Assembly: GCA_017552705.1 (NCBI GenBank)
Contig: JAFZOY010000013.1
Span: 1 to 60,856, forward strand
Origin: Bacteroidales bacterium
Lineage (GTDB): Bacteria > Bacteroidota > Bacteroidia > Bacteroidales > UBA1715
Direction: 5' to 3'
Length of the DNA stretch: 60,856 nucleotides
Shown here: piece after piece, positions 1 through 6,599 of the stretch
Layout: every line of letters starts with the position of its first letter
Position numbering within the stretch: the stretch's first letter is position 1
Made by a program: the position numbers and the translations under genes
Notes under the pieces: model-generated
What the model was told of the DNA's origin: nothing
The model's input: only the letters and a program-made list of their open reading frames with translations
Databases searched by the model: none

Positions 1-1093
1 CGCGGCATTAAAAATAGCCGAAAATCTCGGAGCAACGGTTTCTGTTGATGGTGAGCAAGTTACCATTATTGGCGGACTCAAACCTAAGACGCTTACGCTG
101 AATTGCGGTGAAGCCGGTTTGGGCATACGAATGTTCACCCCGATTGCCTCGCTGTGGCACGAGGCCATTACCTTGCAAGGCGAGGGCTCGTTGAAAAAAC
201 GTCCTGTTGACGTGTTGGAAGCGCCATTACGGCAGTTGGGCGTGCAAATTTCGACAAACAACGGATTTGTTCCCGTGCAAGTGTGCGGTCCTATGCTTGG
301 AGGCTATGCCAACGTTGACGGTTCGCTGAGTTCCCAGATATTGACAGGACTTTTGATTGCCGCTCCGTACGCGCGGAAAGACGTGATTTTGTGTGTAAAA
401 GACCTGAAAAGCAAGCCGTACATTGACATCACGCTCGATATGATGAAAAAATTCGGTGTATCGGTTGGCAGACACGACTACGATTCCTTTGTGATTCCCG
501 CCGAACAAACCTATAAGGCACAAGATTTCTGCGTGGAAGGTGATTGGAGCGGAGCCGCGTTTTTGCTTGTTGCCGCCGCGTTGAATGGCGACGTTACGGT
601 TGAAAACATTTCTATGGATTCATGCCAAGCCGACAAAGCCATTGTTGACGCCTTGCTAAAAGTTGGAGCAAAGGTAGTTATCAATAATAATTCTATTTCG
701 GTTGCCCATTCCCAACTGCACGCGTTTTCGTTCGACGCCACGGAATGTCCCGACTTGTTTCCTCCGCTTGTTTCGCTTGCCGCACATTGCGATGGCGTGA
801 CAAAAATACAAGGTGTGTCACGACTTGCTCACAAGGAAAGCAATAGAGCGCTTGTGTTGCAGACAGAATTTGCCAAATTAGGCACGAAAATCGACCTCGA
901 CGGCGATACGATGATTATTCACGGAGGCACGTTGCAAGGCGGAAAAATGCACGCCAACAACGACCACCGCATTGCTATGGCTGGCGCCGTTGCCGCTTTG
1001 CTTGCACAATCATCGGTAGAAATCGAAAATCCGGAATGTGTAGCGAAGTCTTACCCTGAGTTTTGGGAGGATTTTGAGAAGATGCGATCTTAA
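1..1093 (+). CDS. aroA: 3-phosphoshikimate 1-carboxyvinyltransferase (EPSP synthase), 5' end missing
   Basis: AroA joins PEP to shikimate 3-phosphate in the sixth step of the shikimate pathway. The reading frame is already open at base 2, so the true start lies left of the window. Visible family features are the substrate-binding stretch NCGEAGLGIRMF, the hinge region with DGSLSSQ, the KPYIDIT segment, and near the C-terminus HKESNRA, NNDHRIAMA and KSYPEFW. Roughly the N-terminal fifth is missing. The stop codon shares the palindrome TTAA with the stop of the convergent gene on the other strand. A diverged second copy of this gene's last ~65 bases sits at 3956-4019, with an accessory block between the two. 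Confidence 0.95.
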   Translation, partial: AALKIAENLGATVSVDGEQVTIIGGLKPKTLTLNCGEAGLGIRMFTPIASLWHEAITLQGEGSLKKRPVDVLEAPLRQLGVQISTNNGFVPVQVCGPMLGGYANVDGSLSSQILTGLLIAAPYARKDVILCVKDLKSKPYIDITLDMMKKFGVSVGRHDYDSFVIPAEQTYKAQDFCVEGDWSGAAFLLVAAALNGDVTVENISMDSCQADKAIVDALLKVGAKVVINNNSISVAHSQLHAFSFDATECPDLFPPLVSLAAHCDGVTKIQGVSRLAHKESNRALVLQTEFAKLGTKIDLDGDTMIIHGGTLQGGKMHANNDHRIAMAGAVAALLAQSSVEIENPECVAKSYPEFWEDFEKMRS

Positions 1094-2958
1094 AACACCA
1101 TCTTCGGCAATGTTATCTTCACAGGAACTTTTTTCCCTTCAATCTCGTATGGAGTAATGTTTGGCAAAGTTTTGAATGCGTTACCGATTGCCTGTAATTC
1201 TTCTGTCATTGTAGCAATATAAAAATCCTTATAGCCCGAAGCAAAATTTAATTTAAACCTTGTTATTTCATCGCCAATAAAGTTGCTTCGTTCAACATAA
1301 ACAATTTTTCCTTCTTCGTTTATAATAACATTCAGCGTTACGGATTTTCCCATCAACGACTGCGGTTTGTTAATCTTTCCACGCACGTTGTCAATCATTG
1401 TCATATATTCTTTCTCTCGTTGATTGTCAATTATATTCATATCGAATATTTTTTTTGAAAAATCGAACGCTCCGATTTGTACGCCTTGTGAAAAAATGAA
1501 TATAGAATCTTTCGTATTGACAGGCTCGTCTTTATAAGGAGATTTTGCAGGGGTGTATTTTATGTTTTTTACTGCTTCTATGACTTCGCTTGCCGAAGAA
1601 CTACAGACATCCGTAGTATCAGTATCTATTGAAATATTATACACGTTTCCTTTTTTGGAGACTAAATACTTTATGAGAAAAAGTTTGTTCCATACGCTGT
1701 CATAGACAGGAGTAGTCGGCAAGACACAAATTTGGAACACTGATTCGGAAACAACATTGTTCTCCTTTATTTTTGCACTATTTCTTCCTAAATTGTAATA
1801 AATTGTATCATAGAGGGTATTATAACACCAACCTAAGTTGTTATCTTTAAGACTTCTTGGAACTAATTCACGATATGGCCATTTCCGTTCCCCCCACTCA
1901 TCTTGAATCTCTTTTTTTGTATTTTCTTTATACTCTTTGAACTCATATTTTTCTGATGAGGATTGGTATGGTTTAAAGTCATCCTTATACGTCCGTAAAA
2001 ACTCTTGTTTAGACTTCCCGTTTATTGACGTAATCCTATACTTAAACGACGAGGTGGGCAGAAACAAAACGTGTGGTATGTAATAAAACTCAACAGGACT
2101 TTCCTTGTCTCCGTTACTTACTATATATTCATTCGTTCCTTTCCTGCGTATCACATATTTTGTGTCGTAGGTGACATTTTCACTCCATGGTAATCCATGT
2201 GGATACACCAAAGGTCTGTTCAATTCAGAGAGACCAATGGGAAGGACTTCCTTGCGACCATATAATAAATCACTTCCATAACCGAACAAAGAGTTTGAAA
2301 TCTGTCTTTGAATCAATGATTCATTGGGTATATGCTGTATTAAAAAAGAATAATCACATATATTTTTGTAGATGTTGAAATTATATTGTGCGTAGTTGTC
2401 GTCGCAAGACTTGCACCATCGGAATATCCGCATCCAATAATATTTATAGAGTTGAACGGTTTCACCTTTGCGTATTCCTAAATATTCGTAAGAAAACAAA
2501 TAATCAACCCAACTGCTTTCGTACATGGCTGGACTACGTGTTTCATCCACAACGTCTATAACATCAGTATCTTCCCAATCTCCTACATCCATATTGCGCC
2601 AATGAAAAGCGAGATAATATATGTCCTTTGTCTCCCCATATTTAGGTAAGTCACTAATAGGAATCGTTTTATACGGCTTTACTAAAATAGATATTGCAAA
2701 TTCGGCGTGCCACAGAAACAACACGGTGTACCTGCAACTTACTTTTTGAGGCGTATGGATAGTTGGAGCAAGGTCCTTGTATAAATATGTTTCAAAATTT
2801 GGAAATACTTTCGCTATCGAAACGGTAGTATCAACCGCTAACTGAACTGTGTACAATTTGTCATATTCATCAACCATCAAAACTCCACTTCTTTGCCTGT
2901 GTGCAAGAGACGTAAGAGCAAGGTTTAATAATAATATGAAAAGAATGAGTTTTTTCAT
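1090..2958 (-). CDS. Secreted protein of unknown function with TonB C-terminal-like end
   Basis: A 622-residue protein with an N-terminal signal peptide (MKKLILFILLLNLALTSLA), so probably periplasmic or surface exposed. Most of the chain is unrecognised and rich in Tyr, Lys and Asp. The last ~80 residues resemble the TonB C-terminal fold used by many Bacteroidetes secreted proteins: a strand pattern VTLNVIINEEGKIVYVE, a helix, then a closing KKVPVKITLPKMVF. No transmembrane anchor or proline-rich TonB stalk is seen, so this is not a working TonB. Its base composition is more AT-rich than aroA. It is the first gene of the block bounded by the aroA 3' duplication and ends convergently with aroA, with a 4-base overlap. 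Confidence 0.75.
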   Translation of the reverse strand: MKKLILFILLLNLALTSLAHRQRSGVLMVDEYDKLYTVQLAVDTTVSIAKVFPNFETYLYKDLAPTIHTPQKVSCRYTVLFLWHAEFAISILVKPYKTIPISDLPKYGETKDIYYLAFHWRNMDVGDWEDTDVIDVVDETRSPAMYESSWVDYLFSYEYLGIRKGETVQLYKYYWMRIFRWCKSCDDNYAQYNFNIYKNICDYSFLIQHIPNESLIQRQISNSLFGYGSDLLYGRKEVLPIGLSELNRPLVYPHGLPWSENVTYDTKYVIRRKGTNEYIVSNGDKESPVEFYYIPHVLFLPTSSFKYRITSINGKSKQEFLRTYKDDFKPYQSSSEKYEFKEYKENTKKEIQDEWGERKWPYRELVPRSLKDNNLGWCYNTLYDTIYYNLGRNSAKIKENNVVSESVFQICVLPTTPVYDSVWNKLFLIKYLVSKKGNVYNISIDTDTTDVCSSSASEVIEAVKNIKYTPAKSPYKDEPVNTKDSIFIFSQGVQIGAFDFSKKIFDMNIIDNQREKEYMTMIDNVRGKINKPQSLMGKSVTLNVIINEEGKIVYVERSNFIGDEITRFKLNFASGYKDFYIATMTEELQAIGNAFKTLPNITPYEIEGKKVPVKITLPKMVF

Positions 2959-3079
2959 AAGACGAAATTACTCATATTTTCCAAAATCGGCAAATAATTT
3001 ATTGTTTGTATATCCTGTCTTCCAAGTCGTTTAGCCAAAATCTCTCCATTTTCCAAGAGAAAAAGTAATATGAAAATTC

Positions 3080-3110
3080 TTGACAACCGAAATAGATTGT
3101 TGTATATTTG
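3080..3110 (+). promoter_or_regulatory. Strong promoter for small RNA A
   Basis: TTGACA with its TTG at 3080-3082, a 20-nt spacer and TATATTTG at 3103-3110 match the Bacteroidetes primary sigma consensus (TTG, 18-21 nt, TAnnTTTG) perfectly. The predicted start is G3115. The same TTGACA/TATATTTGC architecture precedes RNA B (35597-35627) and RNA C (40737-40757). Confidence 0.8.
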
Positions 3111-3114
3111 CAAC

Positions 3115-3235
3115 GTCCTAGGTGAAAAATGAAGACGAAAGTTTAGAAACACGTGGGCAGAAGCCGTTAAGTCGGAAGAACTTTTAGCTACGGCGGGAAA
3201 GTTCAAAAAAGAGAATCAAACGAGTCTCTTTTTTT
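3115..3235 (+). ncRNA. Structured small RNA A, convergent with nuclease gene A
   Basis: A ~120-nt transcript bounded by a consensus promoter and an intrinsic terminator, with no convincing ORF. It is homologous to RNA B at 35468-35592 on the minus strand. Comparison gives three helices: P1 3115-3118 with 3155-3158 (GUCC/GGGC; B has GUUC/GAGC); P2 3133-3136 with 3141-3144, closed by the GNRA loop GAAA (B has GGAA); P3 3178-3185 with 3197-3204 (GAACUUUU/GAAAGUUC; B has GAGUUUUC/GAAAACUC). The P3 loop keeps GCUACGGC, whose ACGGC (3190-3194) can pair with upstream GCCGU (3163-3167) to give a pseudoknot. The compensatory changes indicate selection on RNA structure. I do not recognise a known RNA family. 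Confidence 0.7.
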
Positions 3236-3236
3236 T
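3205..3236. terminator. Bidirectional intrinsic terminator between RNA A and nuclease A
   Basis: A perfect 10-bp stem, AAAAAAGAGA (3205-3214) with TCTCTTTTTT (3225-3234), has a 10-nt loop and a T tract on both strands. It abuts the stop codon of the convergent nuclease gene, so it can serve both transcripts. Confidence 0.8.
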
Positions 3237-3918
3237 ATTTCTTTCGGCTAAACTCTTTGAACATTTTTGTAGAAAAATCTTTTGAATAAACTAAATATCG
3301 GTCTATTTCAATAAGAAATGTACCTTTAAAGAAAAAAATTATTCTTAACTCGGGGTTTTCAAAAAATGCAGTTTTAATATTCTCGGCAAGCTGTTTTATT
3401 TTAGGAGCACCCGTGAGGTTAATTGCAATTCTGTCAGCTTGTGTAGCCCCTTTTTCAAATCGATGTTCTATAGAACTCCCTCCCGTTGATGTCTTCCCTT
3501 CAACATAATATAAGCAATTTCGCTTGCGAATAATGAAATCGGCACTTTTGGTTGCTTTGGGGTTCGAGAGCAAAAACACATCATATCCGTTTGCCACAAA
3601 TTTCTGTGCTATTTGCAGATTGTTTGGTACTTCGCCCGTTTTCAATATTTCGTCATATTGATTTGTGTATAAGGTGTAAATCTTGTTTCCTGCCGTAGAA
3701 AATCGTTGTAATTCTGTAAATCCAGGCTGTGCAATAATCCATTTCAAAACTTCAACCTTTTCACGATTTGTTGAAAATGCGTAATAATCCTTCAGGGCAT
3801 TAGCAATTGTAGTTCCTTGATAAACAATAGGTTTCCCATACTCGGTTGTGGGCTCACAAACGACACTACAAATATCCTCCGTCCGCAATGGGTACGGTGT
3901 TGCTTTTTCTTTTTTCAT
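3235..3918 (-). CDS. CdiA-CT-like / PD-(D/E)XK-like nuclease domain protein, copy A
   Basis: 227 residues with no signal peptide or membrane segment, so probably cytosolic. The N-terminal ~100 residues (TPYPLRTEDIC start) belong to no family I know. The C-terminal half has a nuclease-like pattern: SADF with D127, then E140-G-K142 in YYVEGKTS, then KGATQADRIAINL with Q160 and R163. This order resembles CdiA C-terminal tRNA nuclease and MuF-associated toxin domains and fits a PD-(D/E)XK active site. An equally long paralogue lies at 34786-35469, with the shared stretches RKRNCLYYVEGKTSTGG and KPIVYQGTTI. The promoter -7 box lies a few bases before the ATG. The 3' end faces small RNA A across a shared terminator. 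Activity is inferred only. Confidence 0.7.
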   Translation of the reverse strand: MKKEKATPYPLRTEDICSVVCEPTTEYGKPIVYQGTTIANALKDYYAFSTNREKVEVLKWIIAQPGFTELQRFSTAGNKIYTLYTNQYDEILKTGEVPNNLQIAQKFVANGYDVFLLSNPKATKSADFIIRKRNCLYYVEGKTSTGGSSIEHRFEKGATQADRIAINLTGAPKIKQLAENIKTAFFENPELRIIFFFKGTFLIEIDRYLVYSKDFSTKMFKEFSRKK

Positions 3919-3925
3919 GATGTGG

Positions 3926-3955
3926 CAAAGATATTGAATAAACTGAGATAATCAA
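3926..3955 (-). promoter_or_regulatory. Near-leaderless promoter of nuclease A
   Basis: On the minus strand TTG (plus 3953-3955), a 19-nt spacer and TATCTTTG (plus 3926-3933) match the consensus. The ATG follows seven bases after the -7 box, so the transcript should begin at or just before the start codon. The paralogue at 34786 has the same spacing and the same TATCTTTGCC sequence. Confidence 0.75.
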
Positions 3956-4019
3956 AATCGAATATCCCGAATGTGTAGCGAAATCCTATCCTGAATTTGG
4001 AGAAAATGCAATCTTAAAA
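3956..4019 (+). pseudogene. Diverged duplicate of the aroA 3' end
   Basis: This stretch aligns with the end of aroA (1021-1096). In frame it reads IEYPECVAKSYPEF, against IENPECVAKSYPEF in the real gene. Several third-position differences (for example gtagcgaaatcctat against gtagcgaagtcttac) and an 11-base deletion near the stop separate the copies. It begins next to the -33 box of nuclease gene A. It marks the far edge of the block inserted after aroA and looks like a displaced original 3' end or the trace of a recombination there. Confidence 0.8.
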
Positions 4020-4119
4020 TTCAAGATTAATCAATTAGTAAAAACATTTTTGAAACCGCCTACTATTGAATGGATAAAGAATCCGTTAGGTTCATTATAA
4101 ATAAATTTCTCCATCATTG

Positions 4120-4148
4120 TTGATTTCTATTGAGAATCCGTATTTTTG
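4120..4148 (+). promoter_or_regulatory. lysA promoter
   Basis: TTG at 4120-4122, an 18-nt spacer and TATTTTTG at 4141-4148. It places transcription start near 4155 and so selects the ATG at 4171 rather than any upstream in-frame codon. Confidence 0.7.
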
Positions 4149-4170
4149 CCACGCAAAAAAAATAAAAACG

Positions 4171-5430
4171 ATGGCAAAAACAGTTCCGTTCTCAAAAGAA
4201 CAAATTCAGGAAATCATAAAACAATATCCTACGCCGTTCCATATCTACGACGAAAAGGCGATAATTGAAAATGCCGAAGAACTAAAAAAGGCATTTGCAT
4301 GGAACGAAGGTTTTCACGAATATTTTGCAGTAAAAGCGGCTCCAAACCCTTATTTGATAAAACTTTTAGCACAGCATGGTTTCGGCTGCGATTGTAGTTC
4401 CTATCCTGAATTGCTCATTTCGGAACAAGTTGGAAATCTTGGCGAAAACATTATGTTTACCTCCAACGACACAGGCGACTACGAGTTCAAGAAAGGCAAG
4501 GAACTGGGCGCAATCATCAATCTTGACGACATTACCCATATTGACTATTTAGACAGAGTTGCAGGCTTGCCCGAGTTGGTTTCGTTCCGTTATAATCCGG
4601 GAAACTTGAAATCAGGAAATGCCATTATCGGAACGCCCGAAGAAGCTAAATATGGTTTTATGGAAAACCAATTGTTCGACGGCTATAAAATGTTGATGGA
4701 ACGTGGCGTGAAACGCTTTGGTATTCATACCATGGTGGCTTCCAACGAGTTGAACGAGGATTATTTTGCCGAAACAGCACGAATTTTATTTAATCTTGTC
4801 GTAAAAATTCACAAACAGTTAGGCATTCGCTTCGACTTCATCAATCTTGGTGGTGGTCTTGGCATTCCGTATCGTCCTGAGCAGAAGAAACTCGACGTTT
4901 TCAAAATTAGCGAAGGTATTCGCAAGGAATACGAAAACATTCTCGTTCCGAACGGTCTTGCGCCTGTGAAACTGTATCTGGAATCGGGACGTTTCATTAC
5001 CGGCCCTTACGGATATTTGGTAACGACAGTTCGTCACTTGAAACACACGTTCCGCGAATATGTTGGCTGCGATGCAAGTATGAACAATCTTATGCGTCCG
5101 GGAATGTACGGTGCATATCATCACATTACTGTGTTGGGCAAGGAAAATCAGCCATGCGACCACGTGTACGACGTAACTGGCTCGCTTTGCGAAAACAACG
5201 ACAAATTTGCCATCCAGCGCAATCTGCCAGAAATCGAGATTGGCGACATTCTTGCCATTCACGATGCAGGCGCACATGGTCATGCAATGGGATTCAATTA
5301 CAACGGAAAACTTCGCTCGGCAGAATTATTGCTTCGTACCGACGGTTCGGTAAAACTCATTCGCCGTGCAGAAACGGTAAACGATTATTTTGCGACGCTT
5401 GATTTCGAAGGGTTGAAATCGTTTAAGTAA
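4171..5430 (+). CDS. lysA: Diaminopimelate decarboxylase, LysA type
   Basis: A PLP-dependent group III decarboxylase of 419 residues that converts meso-diaminopimelate to lysine. The N-terminal barrel shows YFAVKAAPNPYL with the Schiff-base lysine, INLGGGLGIPY as the glycine-rich phosphate site, and LESGRFITGPYG. The C-terminal part has DVTGSLCENNDKFA, whose Cys comes from the partner subunit active site, and DAGAHGHAMGFNYNG. The sequence follows the longer LysA form (about 420 residues) found in Firmicutes and Bacteroidetes rather than carboxynorspermidine decarboxylase. The start is fixed by the promoter just upstream. A terminator follows at 5448. The other lysine genes are not nearby. Confidence 0.88.
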   Translation: MAKTVPFSKEQIQEIIKQYPTPFHIYDEKAIIENAEELKKAFAWNEGFHEYFAVKAAPNPYLIKLLAQHGFGCDCSSYPELLISEQVGNLGENIMFTSNDTGDYEFKKGKELGAIINLDDITHIDYLDRVAGLPELVSFRYNPGNLKSGNAIIGTPEEAKYGFMENQLFDGYKMLMERGVKRFGIHTMVASNELNEDYFAETARILFNLVVKIHKQLGIRFDFINLGGGLGIPYRPEQKKLDVFKISEGIRKEYENILVPNGLAPVKLYLESGRFITGPYGYLVTTVRHLKHTFREYVGCDASMNNLMRPGMYGAYHHITVLGKENQPCDHVYDVTGSLCENNDKFAIQRNLPEIEIGDILAIHDAGAHGHAMGFNYNGKLRSAELLLRTDGSVKLIRRAETVNDYFATLDFEGLKSFK

Positions 5431-5447
5431 AAGCAAAAACATACCGT

Positions 5448-5470
5448 AACACGACTATTGTTGTGTTTTT
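5448..5470 (+). terminator. lysA terminator
   Basis: AACACGAC and GTTGTGTT form an 8-bp stem (one G-U) around the loop TATT, followed by a short T run. Confidence 0.65.
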
Positions 5471-5475
5471 GAGTA

Positions 5476-5511
5476 ACGAAGGAATAGCATATCTATCCCC
5501 TATTCCTTCGT
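5476..5511. repeat. Perfect 12-bp inverted repeat over the OmpA-gene stop codon
   Basis: ACGAAGGAATAG at 5476-5487 is the exact reverse complement of CTATTCCTTCGT at 5500-5511, with a 12-nt loop. The right arm contains the last four codons of the minus-strand OmpA-like gene. Neither strand has a good T tract after it, so it may be a 3' stability hairpin or a weak terminator. Confidence 0.6.
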
Positions 5512-6498
5512 ATTCAATATATCGTATAATTCCTGTAGATCAGGTGTTAAGATAATCTCAGAACGACGGTTTTTAGCACGGCCTTCGGCAGTGTTGGTAT
5601 TGTCAACAGGGCAATATTGACCACGGCCTGAAACAGTGATTCGTTTTCCGTCTATGCTGGAATTTTCAAGCAGAATCTGAGAGATTGCCAACGCACGTTT
5701 GGTACTCAATTCCCAATTGATTTTTGTACCGCCTGTGTTATCAGTATGACCTTCTATTTGAATGTTGATGTCGGGATTTTGAGCAAGAACAGTAGCCAAA
5801 TTCTTCAACACCTCCTGCCCTTTCGGAGCAACATCGCTTTTACCTACACTGAAAAGAAGCGATTCATCGAGAACCAAATAAATTTTACCGTCACGATGGG
5901 TTATGTTCAAACCTTGGCCTTCGAATCCGTTCAATGCTTTTTCTATCTTGTTGCGCAATGCAATAGTAGCAGAGTCTTTCTTACGCAAAATCTCCTCCAT
6001 TTCAGCGATTTGCTTATTTTTTGCCAAAATCTCATTGTCTTTTATGCCAAGTTCCCGACGAATCTTGTCGAGATTTCTGCGTTCTTGTTCCAAACTCAAC
6101 TGAATGGAATCAAGTTCGTCTTCACGATTTTGTAGTTTTTCGCGTGCAATCTGCAACTCTTCCAACGTTTTTTTACTTTCGGCAGCCTGTTGTTTCATCA
6201 TTGCCGATTGCTTGTTGGTAAGATTTGCATTAAGTTGTTTCAGTTCAGCATTTTGCGATGTAAGATTCTCAATCTGACGTTTTTTCGAAAGAGAATCAGC
6301 GCGAAGCGAAACAACATTCTTTTCCAATTGTTCCTCCAATGCGGTGGTTTTCTTTAAATTGGAATTGCAAATCGCCAACTCGTTATATAAAGAATCTTTC
6401 GTAGTTTGGCAGTTATTCGCCAACTCGTTATATTTTTTTTGAGAAACACACGAACTCAAAACAGCGGCACACAGTGCAAAAACAAAAATCTTTCTCAT
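5500..6498 (-). CDS. OmpA-family lipoprotein with coiled-coil stalk
   Basis: 332 residues. A lipoprotein signal (FALCAAVLSSC, lipobox LSSC) anchors it in the outer membrane. Residues ~20-180 are a long Glu/Lys/Gln-rich coiled coil. Residues ~200-325 form an OmpA C-terminal peptidoglycan-binding domain with IQIEGHTDNTG, the signature NWELSTKRALAISQIL and a closing GRAKNRRSEIIL. The likely role is tethering the outer membrane to peptidoglycan. A possible -7 box TAGTTTTG lies upstream on the minus strand. It is transcribed towards lysA and ends in the 12-bp inverted repeat. Confidence 0.9.
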   Translation of the reverse strand: MRKIFVFALCAAVLSSCVSQKKYNELANNCQTTKDSLYNELAICNSNLKKTTALEEQLEKNVVSLRADSLSKKRQIENLTSQNAELKQLNANLTNKQSAMMKQQAAESKKTLEELQIAREKLQNREDELDSIQLSLEQERRNLDKIRRELGIKDNEILAKNKQIAEMEEILRKKDSATIALRNKIEKALNGFEGQGLNITHRDGKIYLVLDESLLFSVGKSDVAPKGQEVLKNLATVLAQNPDINIQIEGHTDNTGGTKINWELSTKRALAISQILLENSSIDGKRITVSGRGQYCPVDNTNTAEGRAKNRRSEIILTPDLQELYDILNTKE

Positions 6499-6599
6499 AG
6501 TTTCAATTTTTCTTCAAAACTAATCAAATATTTGAAAGCAGAGCGAAACCGTTTTTTAAGTTATAAAAAACTAATCAACAGGTTTTTATGTACGTGCTG

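Noticed and set aside
3155-3204. Resemblance of the AGCCG...ACGGC part of RNA A to group II intron domain V
   Set aside because: The bulge and catalytic triad spacing do not fit, there is no reverse transcriptase, and the comparison with RNA B supports a different fold.
2955-3206. An 83-codon minus-strand ORF over RNA A and its promoter
   Set aside because: It is antisense to the promoter and RNA, has no family resemblance or promoter of its own, and overlaps the start of the 622-residue gene.
4117-4170. Longer N-terminus for lysA
   Set aside because: The consensus promoter lies inside this stretch, so it cannot be in the mRNA.
5476-5511. Perfect inverted repeat as a standard terminator
   Set aside because: No T tract follows on either strand; kept as a repeat only.
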